This document shows, piece after piece, positions 28,401 to 41,200 of a stretch of DNA of 64,000 bases. Both the position numbers and the translations under genes were made by a program. This stretch comes from Bactericera cockerelli (lineage: Eukaryota > Arthropoda > Insecta > Hemiptera > Triozidae). The notes under the pieces are model-generated. The model saw nothing but the letters and a program-made list of their open reading frames with translations, was not told the DNA's origin and made no database searches. Within the stretch, counting starts at the first letter, position 1. Each line of letters opens with the position of its first letter. The stretch is taken from assembly GCA_024516035.1 (NCBI GenBank), contig CM044961.1, forward strand, positions 15,117,756-15,181,755. The letters are read 5' to 3'.

Positions 28401-31400
28401 AAATGTGTTTAGGAGGTTGGTGAGTTTCTTGCGAATGGAATGTAACACCCCCGTTATGATATGACCATGCAGTTGAAACGCGATATTAAACCCAAATTTT
28501 AAAAAAAATCATACTGGTGTTGCTAGTAATGAATACCAGGTCTCTAAATAAAAATCTAATAATCTCGAAATTCAAGAGAAAAAAAGACCAGGTCAAGTAC
28601 CAAACTCTTAAGGGTGAAAATTAAACCAATTCAATTATTTTAAAGAGGCGAAAAGAGAGAGAGAAAGAGAGAGAGAAAAAAAAATATCCGGCACTGATTT
28701 AGAAGAAATAATTTTCATTTAATTTCGCATTTAGTTATGTTCATTGAAGTAATATTCCCTTATTAGATATTATTTATTTTCTATGCCAATTGTGTTTCCT
28801 CAACAACAACAAAAAAATCCAATACGAAATTCACCCACTTTACCGGACACTGTCGTGAAAAAACTAGCAGGTTAAATGGCTTTTTTTATGATTTTAATCG
28901 CTTCTCCGTTAAGTTTTCTTTCGATTTCAAGCATAAAAAACATATGTCACTGCAGACTTTCACCTCTAAAAATGCCAATTTCGAGAATATCATTAATTTA
29001 CGGAAAAATTGACGTGAGAAAAAAAGTACTTTTACAAAAACCTTACTATGACCCTGATTAGAAGTACACAAGAATATTTTTTTGATTTCATATGGTGTAA
29101 AACAATATTTTGAACCTATGAACATAAAAAAAGTACTAAAAAATCTAACTAACGCTGAAATACAGGGTGTAACTATTTTGAAACTTGCACCCTACTAGCT
29201 CCGCCCCTGATAAGGTTTTTGAAAATTTTAAAAGCTCATTATACTCAGCCTAACTTGGACTTCAATTAACAGGAATAAAAAATATAGCATTCCATTTAAA
29301 ATTCGCGAGAAAAATGAAAAAATATGACCTAAAAGCCGGAAGGGCCGACCGGGGCCAAAAATAAATATGACCACAGGATGGGCCATAGGGCACTTCCTAT
29401 ACCTAGGACTTTACAGAATTGAAAAATTCCGTCGCGTTCAAAAGTTACGAGGGGGTGGCCACCTTTTCTGAAACATACTGTATACAAATGAGATTAAATG
29501 AAAAATATGAAAGTTATTATAGCCTTTTCAGCATAATAATTAAAATTAAGGTCCACATTATGAAGCAGGATTAAAGTTAATCTAAGCTTGACACGCCCTC
29601 AAATCGGAGTTTCCAACCAATCACAGCGCACTATAGCCCAAGTTAAGGGACAGTGTCCTCTTAGGTTAAATCTAATCCTGTTTTATAATTCAACCCTAAA
29701 ATTCCAACTCTACTTGGAGGATCTGTGGCTCGTTCCAGAAACACTTTCTACTCTCCGAATCATCTTTCAACTGTCACACAACGCACTCTGATTGGTTAAT
29801 TTGAACAAATCACAGTGCGTTGTTAATTGAAAAGGAGATTTGGAGAGTAGAAAGTGTTTCTGGAACAGCCCACTGGTTCTGAAGTTATGAGCTGACCAGA
29901 CTAGGGATGACCACCTCAGGTCACTTCTACTTCTTTAATATTCTACTTTTAACAGCTGCTTTTACAACATAACCTAGAAGAAATCATTTTGATGTGATCA
30001 AATATTTACTCGAAATTTCGTGTTGTTTAGAAATTCTAGGTTATGTTGTAATTTTGAAATTACAACATAACCTAGAAAAAAACATTTTGATGTGATCAAA
30101 TATTTACTTGAAATTTCGTGTTGTTTTGAAATTCTAGGTTATGTTGTAATTTCAAAATTACAAAATAACCTAGAAGAAAACATTTTGATGTGATCAAATA
30201 TTTACTTAAAATTCCGTGTTGTTTTGAAATTCTAGGTTATGTTGTAATTTCAAAATTACAACATAACCTAAAAGAAAACATTTTGATGTGATCAAATATT
30301 TACTCGAAATTCCGTGTTGTTTTGAAATTCCAGGCAAAGCTTTCAATGAAGCCATCAACGTGAAGCCTTGCAGCAAATCTCAGCATCAGCAGAATCCTCC
30401 CCAGTTCATCATAGAGAACTATCTGGGTAAGAATACCCCAGCATCCCATCAGTACAAAGTTAGAAAGTGCTGATATTTCAACCCACACTGGACATGGAAA
30501 GAGCCTAGACTCTCTGTCCAGAAAGCACTCTCACTCTCATAATCCCCGAATCTCTCTTTCAACCGTCACACAACGCACTCTGATTGGTTAATTTGAAAGC
30601 AATAACCAATCGGAGTGCGTTGTGAGATGGTTCGTTTCCACATCGTTTTTGTCAGTTGCATGCGTCAGCTTTAGAAAACACGTTCGTATCCTCCGTGTTC
30701 CATGCTTCTTAAGATGACATTCAGGTGGCATCCCAGACGGCACAGAAAGTGTTTAAAAAGATTTTAAAAACACTTATTTTGACAAGATTCAAACATTTTA
30801 TAAAGCTTATTTTGACAAGGCTTAACATTTTAGAAACACTTTTATAAGCTTACTACTTCCTCCCCCTGAGCATTTTATTAAGCTTATTTTTACAAGGTTT
30901 TGGAAATTGCATACCTACTTAATAATTAAGGGGCTCCATATTGAATTTCATACCGCCGCCATTGCCCGGGAAAATTTGAAAATTGTGATTTCACAGGTAG
31001 GGCCAGGAAATTTTTAAAATTAATTTGGATTTGATTAAAAATATACCATTTCAAGGCAATTTGGTCTACAATGATGAAAAGCTGTAGATGAAATGCTAAC
31101 ATTAATAAATAAGTAGACAATTTGTGTTTTTCAGTTTTATATTTTTCCATTTACATGGTAAAAGAATTCAAAGCAAAAATATGTAACAAACAAACACATG
31201 AAACAAACAGAATATAATACATAGAATCAGCAGATAAATTAAGCCAAGTGGACTTAATTAATCTAAATCTATTATACATATAGGTAATTAAGAGAGAGAT
31301 ATGCTGAAATGTCATCTTCCTGCCCAGCAGCAGGCTGCCCAAAGACAAAGAATACCAGAACAGAAGTTGAGATTATTGAAGATGAAATTAGGACATAGAA

Positions 31401-34400
31401 CCCAGAGAGAATTTTGACTATAACATGGCATTCATAAAAAAGAACAGTCTTCCAGATTTTTTTTTTTTTGTTTGTTTAAAGTGGGTTTAACCTCAATTGC
31501 ATAGTCATATCATGACCGAGGTTTTACCCTCATTTGCAGGAAACTCACAAACCTGTTACCCACATTAAGCTCACCGAGCCTGGGTTGGGCCATTTTATTC
31601 TGAATTTACTGGGAATAGTACCAGGTAGCCACATTAACCTCACCCAGCCTGATAAATGCTGTGTATACACATGCCAGCTTCATATTTTCAAAAGAAGGAG
31701 AATTATCTGTTTCACAACAACAAAAATGAACCAAAATCTTTGTATTACGGGCAGTAGTCAAATCCTGAATAATGCAAGCTACTGTTTTAAAAATTAAAAT
31801 TAATGAACACATTATAGTAAAACATGTACTTATTACAAGTAAAAAACTGTCTAAATTTGCAACACTTAATACTTCTTCTTAACTTACAATATTTTTTTTT
31901 TTTTTATGTTATAGCTGGTTGAAGATCCATGAAAAACCCCTGTCCTGATTTGAGATAGTGAGGATGGGAATTTCATTCTGAATTTAATGGGAACAGTACC
32001 AGCTACCCACATTTACCTCACTCAGCCTGAGTAGGGCTAGATATACCAGCCTCACATTTTCAGAGAACAGATTTATTTATTTAAAAAAAAATGGGGGTTG
32101 TATACTGAATTTACTGGGAATAGTACCAGCTACCCACATTCACCTCACTCAGCCTGAGTAGGGCCTTTAGAGCCTTTAGCTAGTCAGTTCTCTGTTTATA
32201 GTTGTTTAGCAAAACACTGGTCTTCTCCCTGTTTAAAATCCCCCAGTCAGACACCTGTTAAGAGTGTGATTCTGATTAAGTGGAATATCTGGAACAGGTT
32301 AATCTCCAGCATTTCCACATGCATATCCTGGTTTGACTATAAAACAATGTAAGATATTGTTTAGCTATTGCTTACCCCACTAATTGGAGTGTAAAACTCC
32401 CTTATGATTAATGCGTGGAAATTGGTACACTTTAGAACAGTAAACTTTTTAAAGTAGAGAAAAATTTCTTTTTAGTTACACCCTAAAACTGTGATGTAGG
32501 AACTTTAGAAGAGTCAACTTGTTGGACTTTTATCAGAAATTGTTAGATATAATTATATTGAGTCAACTTGTTGGACTTTTATCAGAAATTGTTAGATATA
32601 ATTATATTGTTAAATCATCAATAAAATTTGTAGTCACTTTCACTTATCCGGTGTTGGGTTCAATATGTTTGAGGAGGGAGGCAGCTTGAATAAGTTTCTT
32701 CAGATTGAAGCTATGTTGGATTGGATGCACAATACATGTAAACAGGTGGAAAATATCATGTGGATTTCCTTCATAGATCATATTTTAAATGCTAGGATCC
32801 AGTTTAAAAAGATATTATGTTTGCAGACATATTGACCATCCTGACCTCAGTTGGTCAAAAATTGTTCATGCTCTCTAAGGTAAAAGTTTGTAAAGAGCTC
32901 CAGTATTCAGTCAGAGCATTGGATCACTAAAAACAGAACTATTTTAAGTTACAATACTAATATAACAAATAAATTAAAAGTGTTTTGCGACTTGATAAAC
33001 TTTTCAGTTATTTAATTTCAAAAATTCAATATGGAGTCCACAGACCATTGATGAAGAGAGACATATTGCATACACAGTCACACATTTATTTTTTAAGGCG
33101 TTTTCTCTATTCCGATGTCTTGCGAAAAAAAATATTAAAAAAACTTATAAAAGATTGCGGAAACCTTTCCAAAGTGTTTATAAACCTTGCCTAAGTAAGT
33201 TTTCCGCAAACTTATTATTTCATACTTTTTTATACTTTTTTAAATCTTGTGAAGTAAAGGTTATTTTTACAAGGAAAAAATCCATACTTTTTTTATACTT
33301 TTTAAACCTTGTGAAGTAAAGCTTATTTTTACAAGGAAAATTCAGAGTCTATAAAGCTTGTGTAACCTTTTGTGCCGTCTGGGATCCTTCAAAGGGTGAC
33401 AGGAACATATAAATATGAACAAGAAAATTTGTCCGGATATGAATGGGTTAAATCAAATCCACCAGAGGAACATAGGTCGCAAATATTGGCCTTCTATCAA
33501 ATAACATTCTGGATACAGTAATTAGTGCGTTACTGAATAACAAGTGAATGATTTTTTTCCTTTCAACAGTAATATCGCCCTCGGTATTAACTTTGATTTA
33601 ATTTATAAAAAATGAAGAAATAGACCCAAGCACCAGCTTTTTGCTGAAATGGGTCCATAAAACTCATTATTATTTTTCTGGTACTAATTTTATTAATTGT
33701 ACGTATTATGTTTAGTTTTGGAAGGAAGAATCTGTTTGTCACTGTTATCTGTTTGTACCAAAATTTAAAACTAAATATATATTTGAGTATGTAAAAAAAA
33801 AAACCTTTTTTTTCACTTCCTCAGGTATTCCTATCATAATCGACATCAAGGCGCTGAACTGCACAGCGACCCGCACGTGCGCCGCAGCGTCCAGCGACCA
33901 AACTAGCGACCCAACTAGCGACCACAAAGTAGAACTCAACCATCTGGAGACCGTGGAGTTGAATCTGAACTCCGTGGAGGAGGCGAGGGATCTGGTGCTA
34001 GCCCTGGAGAGTGATGAGCTAGTGGAGCAGTATATCCAGGTGGAGATTCCAGGACGTAACCAATGTAGCCAGGTGAGAGTTAGCTCTGGAGAGTGATGAG
34101 CTAGTGGAGCAGTATATCCAGGTGGAGATTCCAGGACGTAACCAATGTAGCCAGGTGAGAGTTAGCTCTGGAGAGTGATGAGCTAGTGGAGCAGTATATC
34201 CAGGTGGAGATTCCAGGACGTAGCCAATGTAGCCAGGTGAGAGTTAGCTCTGGAGAGTGATGAGCTAGTGGAGCAGTATATCCAGGTGGAGATTCCAGGA
34301 CGTAATCAATGTAGCCAGGTGAGAGTTAGCTCTGGAGAGTGATGAGCTAGTGGAGCAGTATATCCAGGTGGAGATTCCAGGACGTAATCAATGTAGCCAG

Positions 34401-35196
34401 GTGAGAGTTAGTCAAGTGATAGCTCCTAGCCCTGGAGAGTGATGAGTGATGAGCTAGTGGAGCAGTATATCCAGGTGGAGATTCCAGGACGTAGCCAATG
34501 TAGCCAGGTGAGAGTTAGCCCTGGAGAGTGATGAGCTAGTGGAGCAGTATATCCAGGTGGAGATTCCTGGACGTAACCAATGTAGCCAGGTGAGAGTTAG
34601 CCCTGGAGAGTGATGAGCTAGTGGAGCAGTATATCCAGGTGGAGATTCCAGGACGTAACCAATGTAGCCAGGTGAGAGTTAGCCCTGGAGAGTGATGAGC
34701 TAGTGGAGCAGTATATCCAGGTGGAGATTCCAGGACGTAATCAATGTTTGCCAGGTGAGAGTTAGTCAAGTGATAGCTATTAGAGGTTTGAAGGGATCTG
34801 TTCCAGAAACTCTCTCCACTCTCAAAATCCCCGAATTTTCGTTTCTTGAAACTTGACGTTCCAAACCTACGGCTTTAATTTTTGATATTATATCTATTTA
34901 AATTAAGAAATATAAATCTGCCTTGCCTTTATCCCATGTTAGCTTATGTTGCTATTGGGGTCGACATTGTTCATTTAAAAAAAAAAATACTTTACATTTA
35001 TTACAAATATTTTACAAAAATACCACTTAAGCTGAACAATTAAAAAAAAAGCGCCGGGGAATATTTCAGGCAACGGCTTAGTTTCGCTGTTCAGAGAGGT
35101 AATGTTGCCTCAGTGCTGAGCACACTGCCTCGGGAAGATGTCCTGGGCGAAGTCTTTTATATTTTGTAAAAATAAAACAATTAACCTTTAAAATTC

Positions 35197-35231
<35 letters not shown>

Positions 35232-38200
35232 AACCCATGTATAGTTTATCGATTCTCTGGCATTGATAAATTGGTAATGTCTAATGTACTGTGTGTGTTT
35301 TTTTGTTTTGTCTGAACCAACTCTACTTGGTACATACGGGTATTTCATAGACCTCTAAGCCAAATCAGTCATATAATTTAAAACGTCCCCCTGGCTCTTG
35401 TGTCGTACAGGATTCTCTGCAAATCCCTGTGTCCAAGGCTGACAAGCGCTACTACCCACTCAAAAACAACTGCAATGGCTGGGCTGTGGTCTGTGATATC
35501 AACATCCAAGATGCCACTAGTATTGTCAAGCTTAGAAGTAACGTTCAAGTGTTCAACCATTTAGGTGAGTAAAACATCTTCACTTTTTATGTATGTGTGG
35601 TTGGGTTATTTCTATTATTATAGGATTTATTTCAACATTTCTTAAATCGTCTCTTTTAGTGATGAAAATCCCTTTAAGTACTTTTGTACTTTTAGGGATT
35701 CTAACAGGGAAAGGAGCCAGCGTCGATTGAATGTACCTGTTCTCGTAGTATCACCGAAGTGAAGCAACGTCCAGCGAGGTGAAGACTTCGTTATGCTGGA
35801 ATTTCGGCCCCAACTCAGTAGCTACTTTAGACGCCTGTGGTCTGTGTTGTAGCTTTCCCATCCCGTAGTATGCATCCCCTCTGATGGGCGAGAAGTGACA
35901 CAATACTTCCCATTTAGGTGCTGGGTCCATACGGACGCACCGAAAGTTATCCCTTAAAAATAAATGTAACTAAATTTTGAACACATTTATTTTATCAACT
36001 GGTATTTGTAACAAAAAAAAAATCGTCCCTAAAACTCGGCTCTGTGTTTTGAATTTTAAGGTGTTCTCTCATACATACCTCGTCAGGATAATTTAGAAGC
36101 TATTTGCGTGGAGCGGGCAGTGACGACATTACGAGCGAGCCATGAATTACCTACATGTACAAAAAAACAACGGATTTTTCTAGGTGTTTCAGAATGCTGT
36201 GTTTGTGCGATAATACTACAAAGAAACCACATCAGAATAAATCCATGCAAATTATTTATTAAATTAAACAAAAAGTTTTGAATTTCGCTTTATATTTCCT
36301 TGACACACGCATCGATGATAGCCCTGACAGTCAGGATTGTAGGGGAATCTGAAGGTACTCGTATAAATAATCACTTCTAAGTAGTCACTGTGGCAGAGTG
36401 AGTTAGCGTACTAGGCATTGCACACATGGTGACCTGGGTTCGATCCCCAGCGGAGTAGGAATTTTTCTGCTCTGTACTTGGATGTTCGGGGTCCACTCAT
36501 ACCTCGTGAGGAAAAATGAGTAGCTGCTTTGATGTGTAACAGCGACCAGTGGCAGAATCATAGGCAAAAATATAGTTAAAGATATTGTAAATTAAAGTGG
36601 TAAAGTCCTATGATTCTGCGCTACCCACCAAAATTGTGACATTCCCGAAACAACATATTAACACAAAGAAAAAGCATTATTTATATTTTTTTTTTGCTAA
36701 GCTTTATTAGATAGAACAAAAAATATATACAGTACAACACAATGAAATATAAAGAAAAACAAAAAGATTAAACAAATATACAAGAAGGAAAAAAGAGAGA
36801 AATGTCCTACCTTAAGGGCGGGGTTATTGCCTGTGGAAATCTCTTCCACCCAACCCCTTTATTATAATTACATCTGTTATTTATTATTCCCCAGGCATTG
36901 ACATCAACCTGTTCACCCAGCCTGACCCGGGCAGTGATCCCGTCCTGAGCATTCCCGCCGACCAGCACGCCTCGCTCCCTCTTCCCCACCTCACTTCCTG
37001 TCTCTTCTTCTCCACACACGGGTCACTCATTTCCTCCCCCGAGTTCCGGTGGACCCAGCTGCAGAACGCGCCCTCCATTCACGAGCTCGTACGATCCGAG
37101 CCGAAGAATATCGAAGACTCGGACCCGACCTTCCTCAACTTAGACGGCGAGCTCGAGCAGATTTACTTCGAGAATACCAACAAGTTTACCATGGTAATAA
37201 TAATAATAATAAAGTAGTGAGGCATGTCCTCATGAAAATTCTGTTGACATACCTAATGGTTCATAATGTGACCAAGTGGTTGTTCGGATCTATCCGTACC
37301 CCCCAAAGTGTTTTCCTATGGAAAAATCCATTGGACCACCAAGGGTGATAGCCACGGGAGAGAAAAAGATGGACTACACAAAGTCCATCTTAAAATCACC
37401 TCCCCACATTATGAACCAAACAACTTCAGGAGACTAGATCTTCGGATCCGCTCCTGAAGTTAAAACACCAGGAGACTTGATCATATGATCCGCTCCTGGT
37501 GTACTACCCATTGAAGGGTAATAATTACCCTCCAAGGAGAGAAAGTGGTATAATAATAATAACTCTTTATTGACAAGAATAATATTGACAAAGGGCGTGA
37601 TTATTGCCTGAGGCAATCTCTGCCATCAAACCCATAGTGAGTTAATCACCTGAGGTTTCTTTTACGAATGGTCTTGACAGTGATATGAGACCAGTTAGAA
37701 AAAAGATATTGATAGTCTACCAAATAGACATTTGTAATTTATTTGCATTAATAATTATACATAATAGGTATAATAGGTAACATATATTTAATGCAACAAA
37801 CCCACACTAAGGGGATGCAGTCCTCTTGTTTTGTGGGGTAGTTTCACCGACCTCAGTAGCTTGATCGATAAGGCAGCGGACTTGTAACCTGGAGGTTGGT
37901 GGTTCAAGTCCCGGTTTCAGCGTAGATTTAGTAAAGCTAGATTGAGTAGTTGTGATATCACGAAAGTGAATAACACAAATATGATAACTTTTTAACTTTT
38001 TTTTTTAAATTACCTAAGGTTTCTTTTACGAATGGTCTTGATAGTGATATGAATGACCTGTTAGGAAAAAAAAAAAGATATGGATAGTCTACCAAATAGA
38101 CATGGAAGTTAAGGTTCCCTGATCTGTGGATCGGATCCAACCCAATGCTTGGATTTGCCTCATTTATTTGAGTATATGACCACATGATATTAGACTCTAA

Positions 38201-41200
38201 GTGCGCGGTCACAACGAGGACCCTGGCCTATACCCTAGTTACCCTACCCCTACAGTCCCTACACCCTCTACCCTGGTACCTACAGCTTGATACAGACAAT
38301 TTTCGGGACTCCGTTGTGGCCGCTTACATTCAATGGAGTCTCGAAAATCTTCTATATCAAGCTGTAGGTACCAGGGTCTAGGGTATAGGCCAGGGTCTAT
38401 ATCAAGCTGTAGGTACCAGGGTCTGGGGTATAGGCCGTATAGGGTATAGGCCAGGGTCCTCGTTGTGGCCGTCTACTAAGGGTGCAACATTGTGTGCCAA
38501 AACATTTTATGTTTAATCTTTAATTTTAAAAATATATTGGTCCAGTATCTCAAACAGCTATGAGAAACTGGATCAGTATTTATGGTTGGCTGGAAGAGCT
38601 TCTTGAAGGAGAATCCTGCCATATAAAAGAAAGCCCCCCCCAAAAAAAAAATCTTGCGAAGGTTGTGATCCAGTCATTGGAATTTTATCTCATTGGATTC
38701 AGAAAAGACAGAGCTGACATCCTTTCGCAATTTTGCGAGACAAAATGTTTCACTCAGTGAGATCCCGGCCTAAACAACGTGCACTGGTAGTCAAGTGGTT
38801 AACGCGCTAGTCTGGTAATCCAGGTAGCGTAGGGATCCATTGGTTCGAATCCCACCCAGTGCATGAATTTTTCCTCATTTATTTGAGTTGGTAACCACAT
38901 AATAATAAGACTCTGTGGGTTAGGTGGTAGAAAATGCTTTTTGCATTAACCTCGCCTGGTGGTTACCTTCCACTAAAGAGTGTTATTATTATAAAATGTT
39001 TCACTCAGTGAAATCCTGGCCTAAACGAGAGTATCTCCCCGGCAGGTCTCAAACAACTACAAGATCACGGTGCGGCCCACTGTGGTCATCAAGAACAACC
39101 TCCCCTGCCCATCACCCTCCTCATGCAGGGCGTGTTCGAGTCGTTCAGTCTGCCGCCCGGCCAAACCAAGACGCTGGTGAACGTCGAACCCGGGACCTCG
39201 AGTCTGGTGACCCGCATAGACGACTACCTGGAGAAGCGCTGGATCTGCAAGAAGTTCCTGGAGAAGACTCCGGAGCAGTTCAACGTGTGGCGCTTTGAGT
39301 CCTTCGACAGCGCGGAGGCGATGGCGCTTAATCTGGGTGAGACTCGTTGTCATCTTCTAAACTCTAAGGCTGGTATGAAGAGACGATTTTGTAATCCCCA
39401 AAAGGTTCACTGTAGGGTGGTCCCGAGCTTGCTATAGGGAATACTTCGACCTTGACAATTATTTATTAAAGAAACATCTGATTGCACATGCGCACAGACG
39501 CTTTCAACAAACGTCTCTGAATAACAAAATCAGCTGAATGGACAATTAATGACCCAGGCATCCCTACATTGAGGACTCTGCATACCACCCTAAAGCATAG
39601 CCTTGTTGTAATCGACATTTTTTGTTCAACATTGTTATTTAAAAAAATACTTTATTTTTATACAATCTAAAAAACTTCTCAAATACAGTCTTCCTTATGC
39701 CACGATAGCATGCCACGCACCGATGCCTGCTTATCGATCCTCTTCTCCTGAACCAGAACTATAAAGGGTTGGTTGGAAGAGATTGCCAAAGATAATAACC
39801 CCACCCTTTAATTAGGACATATGTATAAATTTTCCGTTTTCCCCCCTGTTTTTCTTTTATATTGTTTCCAATTTTGTATATTAATTTGTAATTTTCTGAT
39901 TGTATATATGTCCTTATTAATAAAGTGTATATACCTAATAACTAACAATAAAGAAAGAGCACAAGACCGAAATCAATGGAGGCACGCTGTGGATCAGGCA
40001 TTTGGTCGACTAGGCCCAAGCCACGGATAAGTAAGTAAGTAAGTATATAATTACTCTGGATATAGATTTAAAAAATTAAAAATACTCTCGTACTGTCCCT
40101 TGCAGGCATGCACGTGACCTACTCCCACTCCACTCTCCTCATGGACCTGTACTGTCCCTTCTGGATGATCAACAAGACAGAGCTCATGCTGACCTACAAG
40201 CCACTGGATGACAGCGGACATGTGCTCTACCATCCTCCTTCCTACAAAGGTATGAGTATGAATAGAAGTAAATGTTGAATGTTCGTGATGCTGGATTTTT
40301 ACGACTCAACCAAGGCTAATAATGGAACTTCTTGTCTGGAGCCCACAGTCTAAATAAAGCCCTACTATACTATACTATTTCTCGATTAAAAAAAAGAAAA
40401 AAAAAAATCTTATATTTTGTTATAACCTCTAGTATTAAAAAGACGTGTTGGTCACAACATAAAAGTAGGTATACAAAAGAAAAAGAAATCTACTGTCCCA
40501 AAACTAACATACATTATTTTGTCTTCATCTTAAATGACATTCGTCTTTCCAAGACTCTGAGTTCTTTGGTGGAGTTCCAAGACTCTTCAGTTCCTTGGTG
40601 CATCAAAGTGGATAATGGAGACTGGAGTGACAAGTTCTCTCTAATGTAATGTAATGTTCCAGGCACCATCATGTTCTCCCTACAAGGAGAAAGCTTTCTT
40701 CGGCAAGAAGAAAGCCTGCATCAAGGTGGAGATTGGAGACTGGAGTTCTCTCTAATGTAATGTAATGTAATGTTCCAGGCACCATCATGTTCTCCTACAA
40801 GGAGAAAGCGTTCTTCGGCAAGAAGAAAGCCTGCATCAAGGTGGAGAATGGAGACTGGAGTTCTCTCTAATGTAATGTAATGTAATGTTCCAGGCACCAT
40901 CATGTTCTCCTACAAGGAGAAAGCGTTCTTCGGCAAGAAGAAAGCCTGCATCAAGGTGGAGAATGGAGACTGGAGTTCTCTCTAATGTAATGTAATGTAA
41001 TGTTCCAGGCACCATCATGTTCTCCTACAAGGAGAAAGCTTTCTTCGGAAAGAAAAAAGCCTGCATCAAGGTGGAGAATGGAGACTGGAGTGACAAGTTC
41101 TCTCTAATGTAATGTAATGTAATGTTCCAGGCACCATCATGTTCTCCTACAAGGAGAAAGCATTCTTCGGCAAGAAGAAAGCCTGCATCAAGGTGGAGAA

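Larger units (their letters stand above)
30727..33391. mobile_element. Possible 2.7-kb element with CCCAGACGGCACA ends
   Basis: atcccagacggcacagaaag at the left and cttttgtgccgtctgggat at the right are inverted repeats. Near both ends are aagcttattttt-acaagg motifs in inverse orientation. The interior holds SINE relics and no protein. It is a single copy here, so the boundaries are tentative. Confidence 0.6.

Noticed and set aside
27670..29125. Two mirrored 79-codon frames as paralogous genes
   Set aside because: They are the two arms of one foldback element and lack any recognised domain.
38924..39298. A 124-codon frame over exon 23 in another phase
   Set aside because: Out of phase with the family sequence except where the one-base break makes frames cross.
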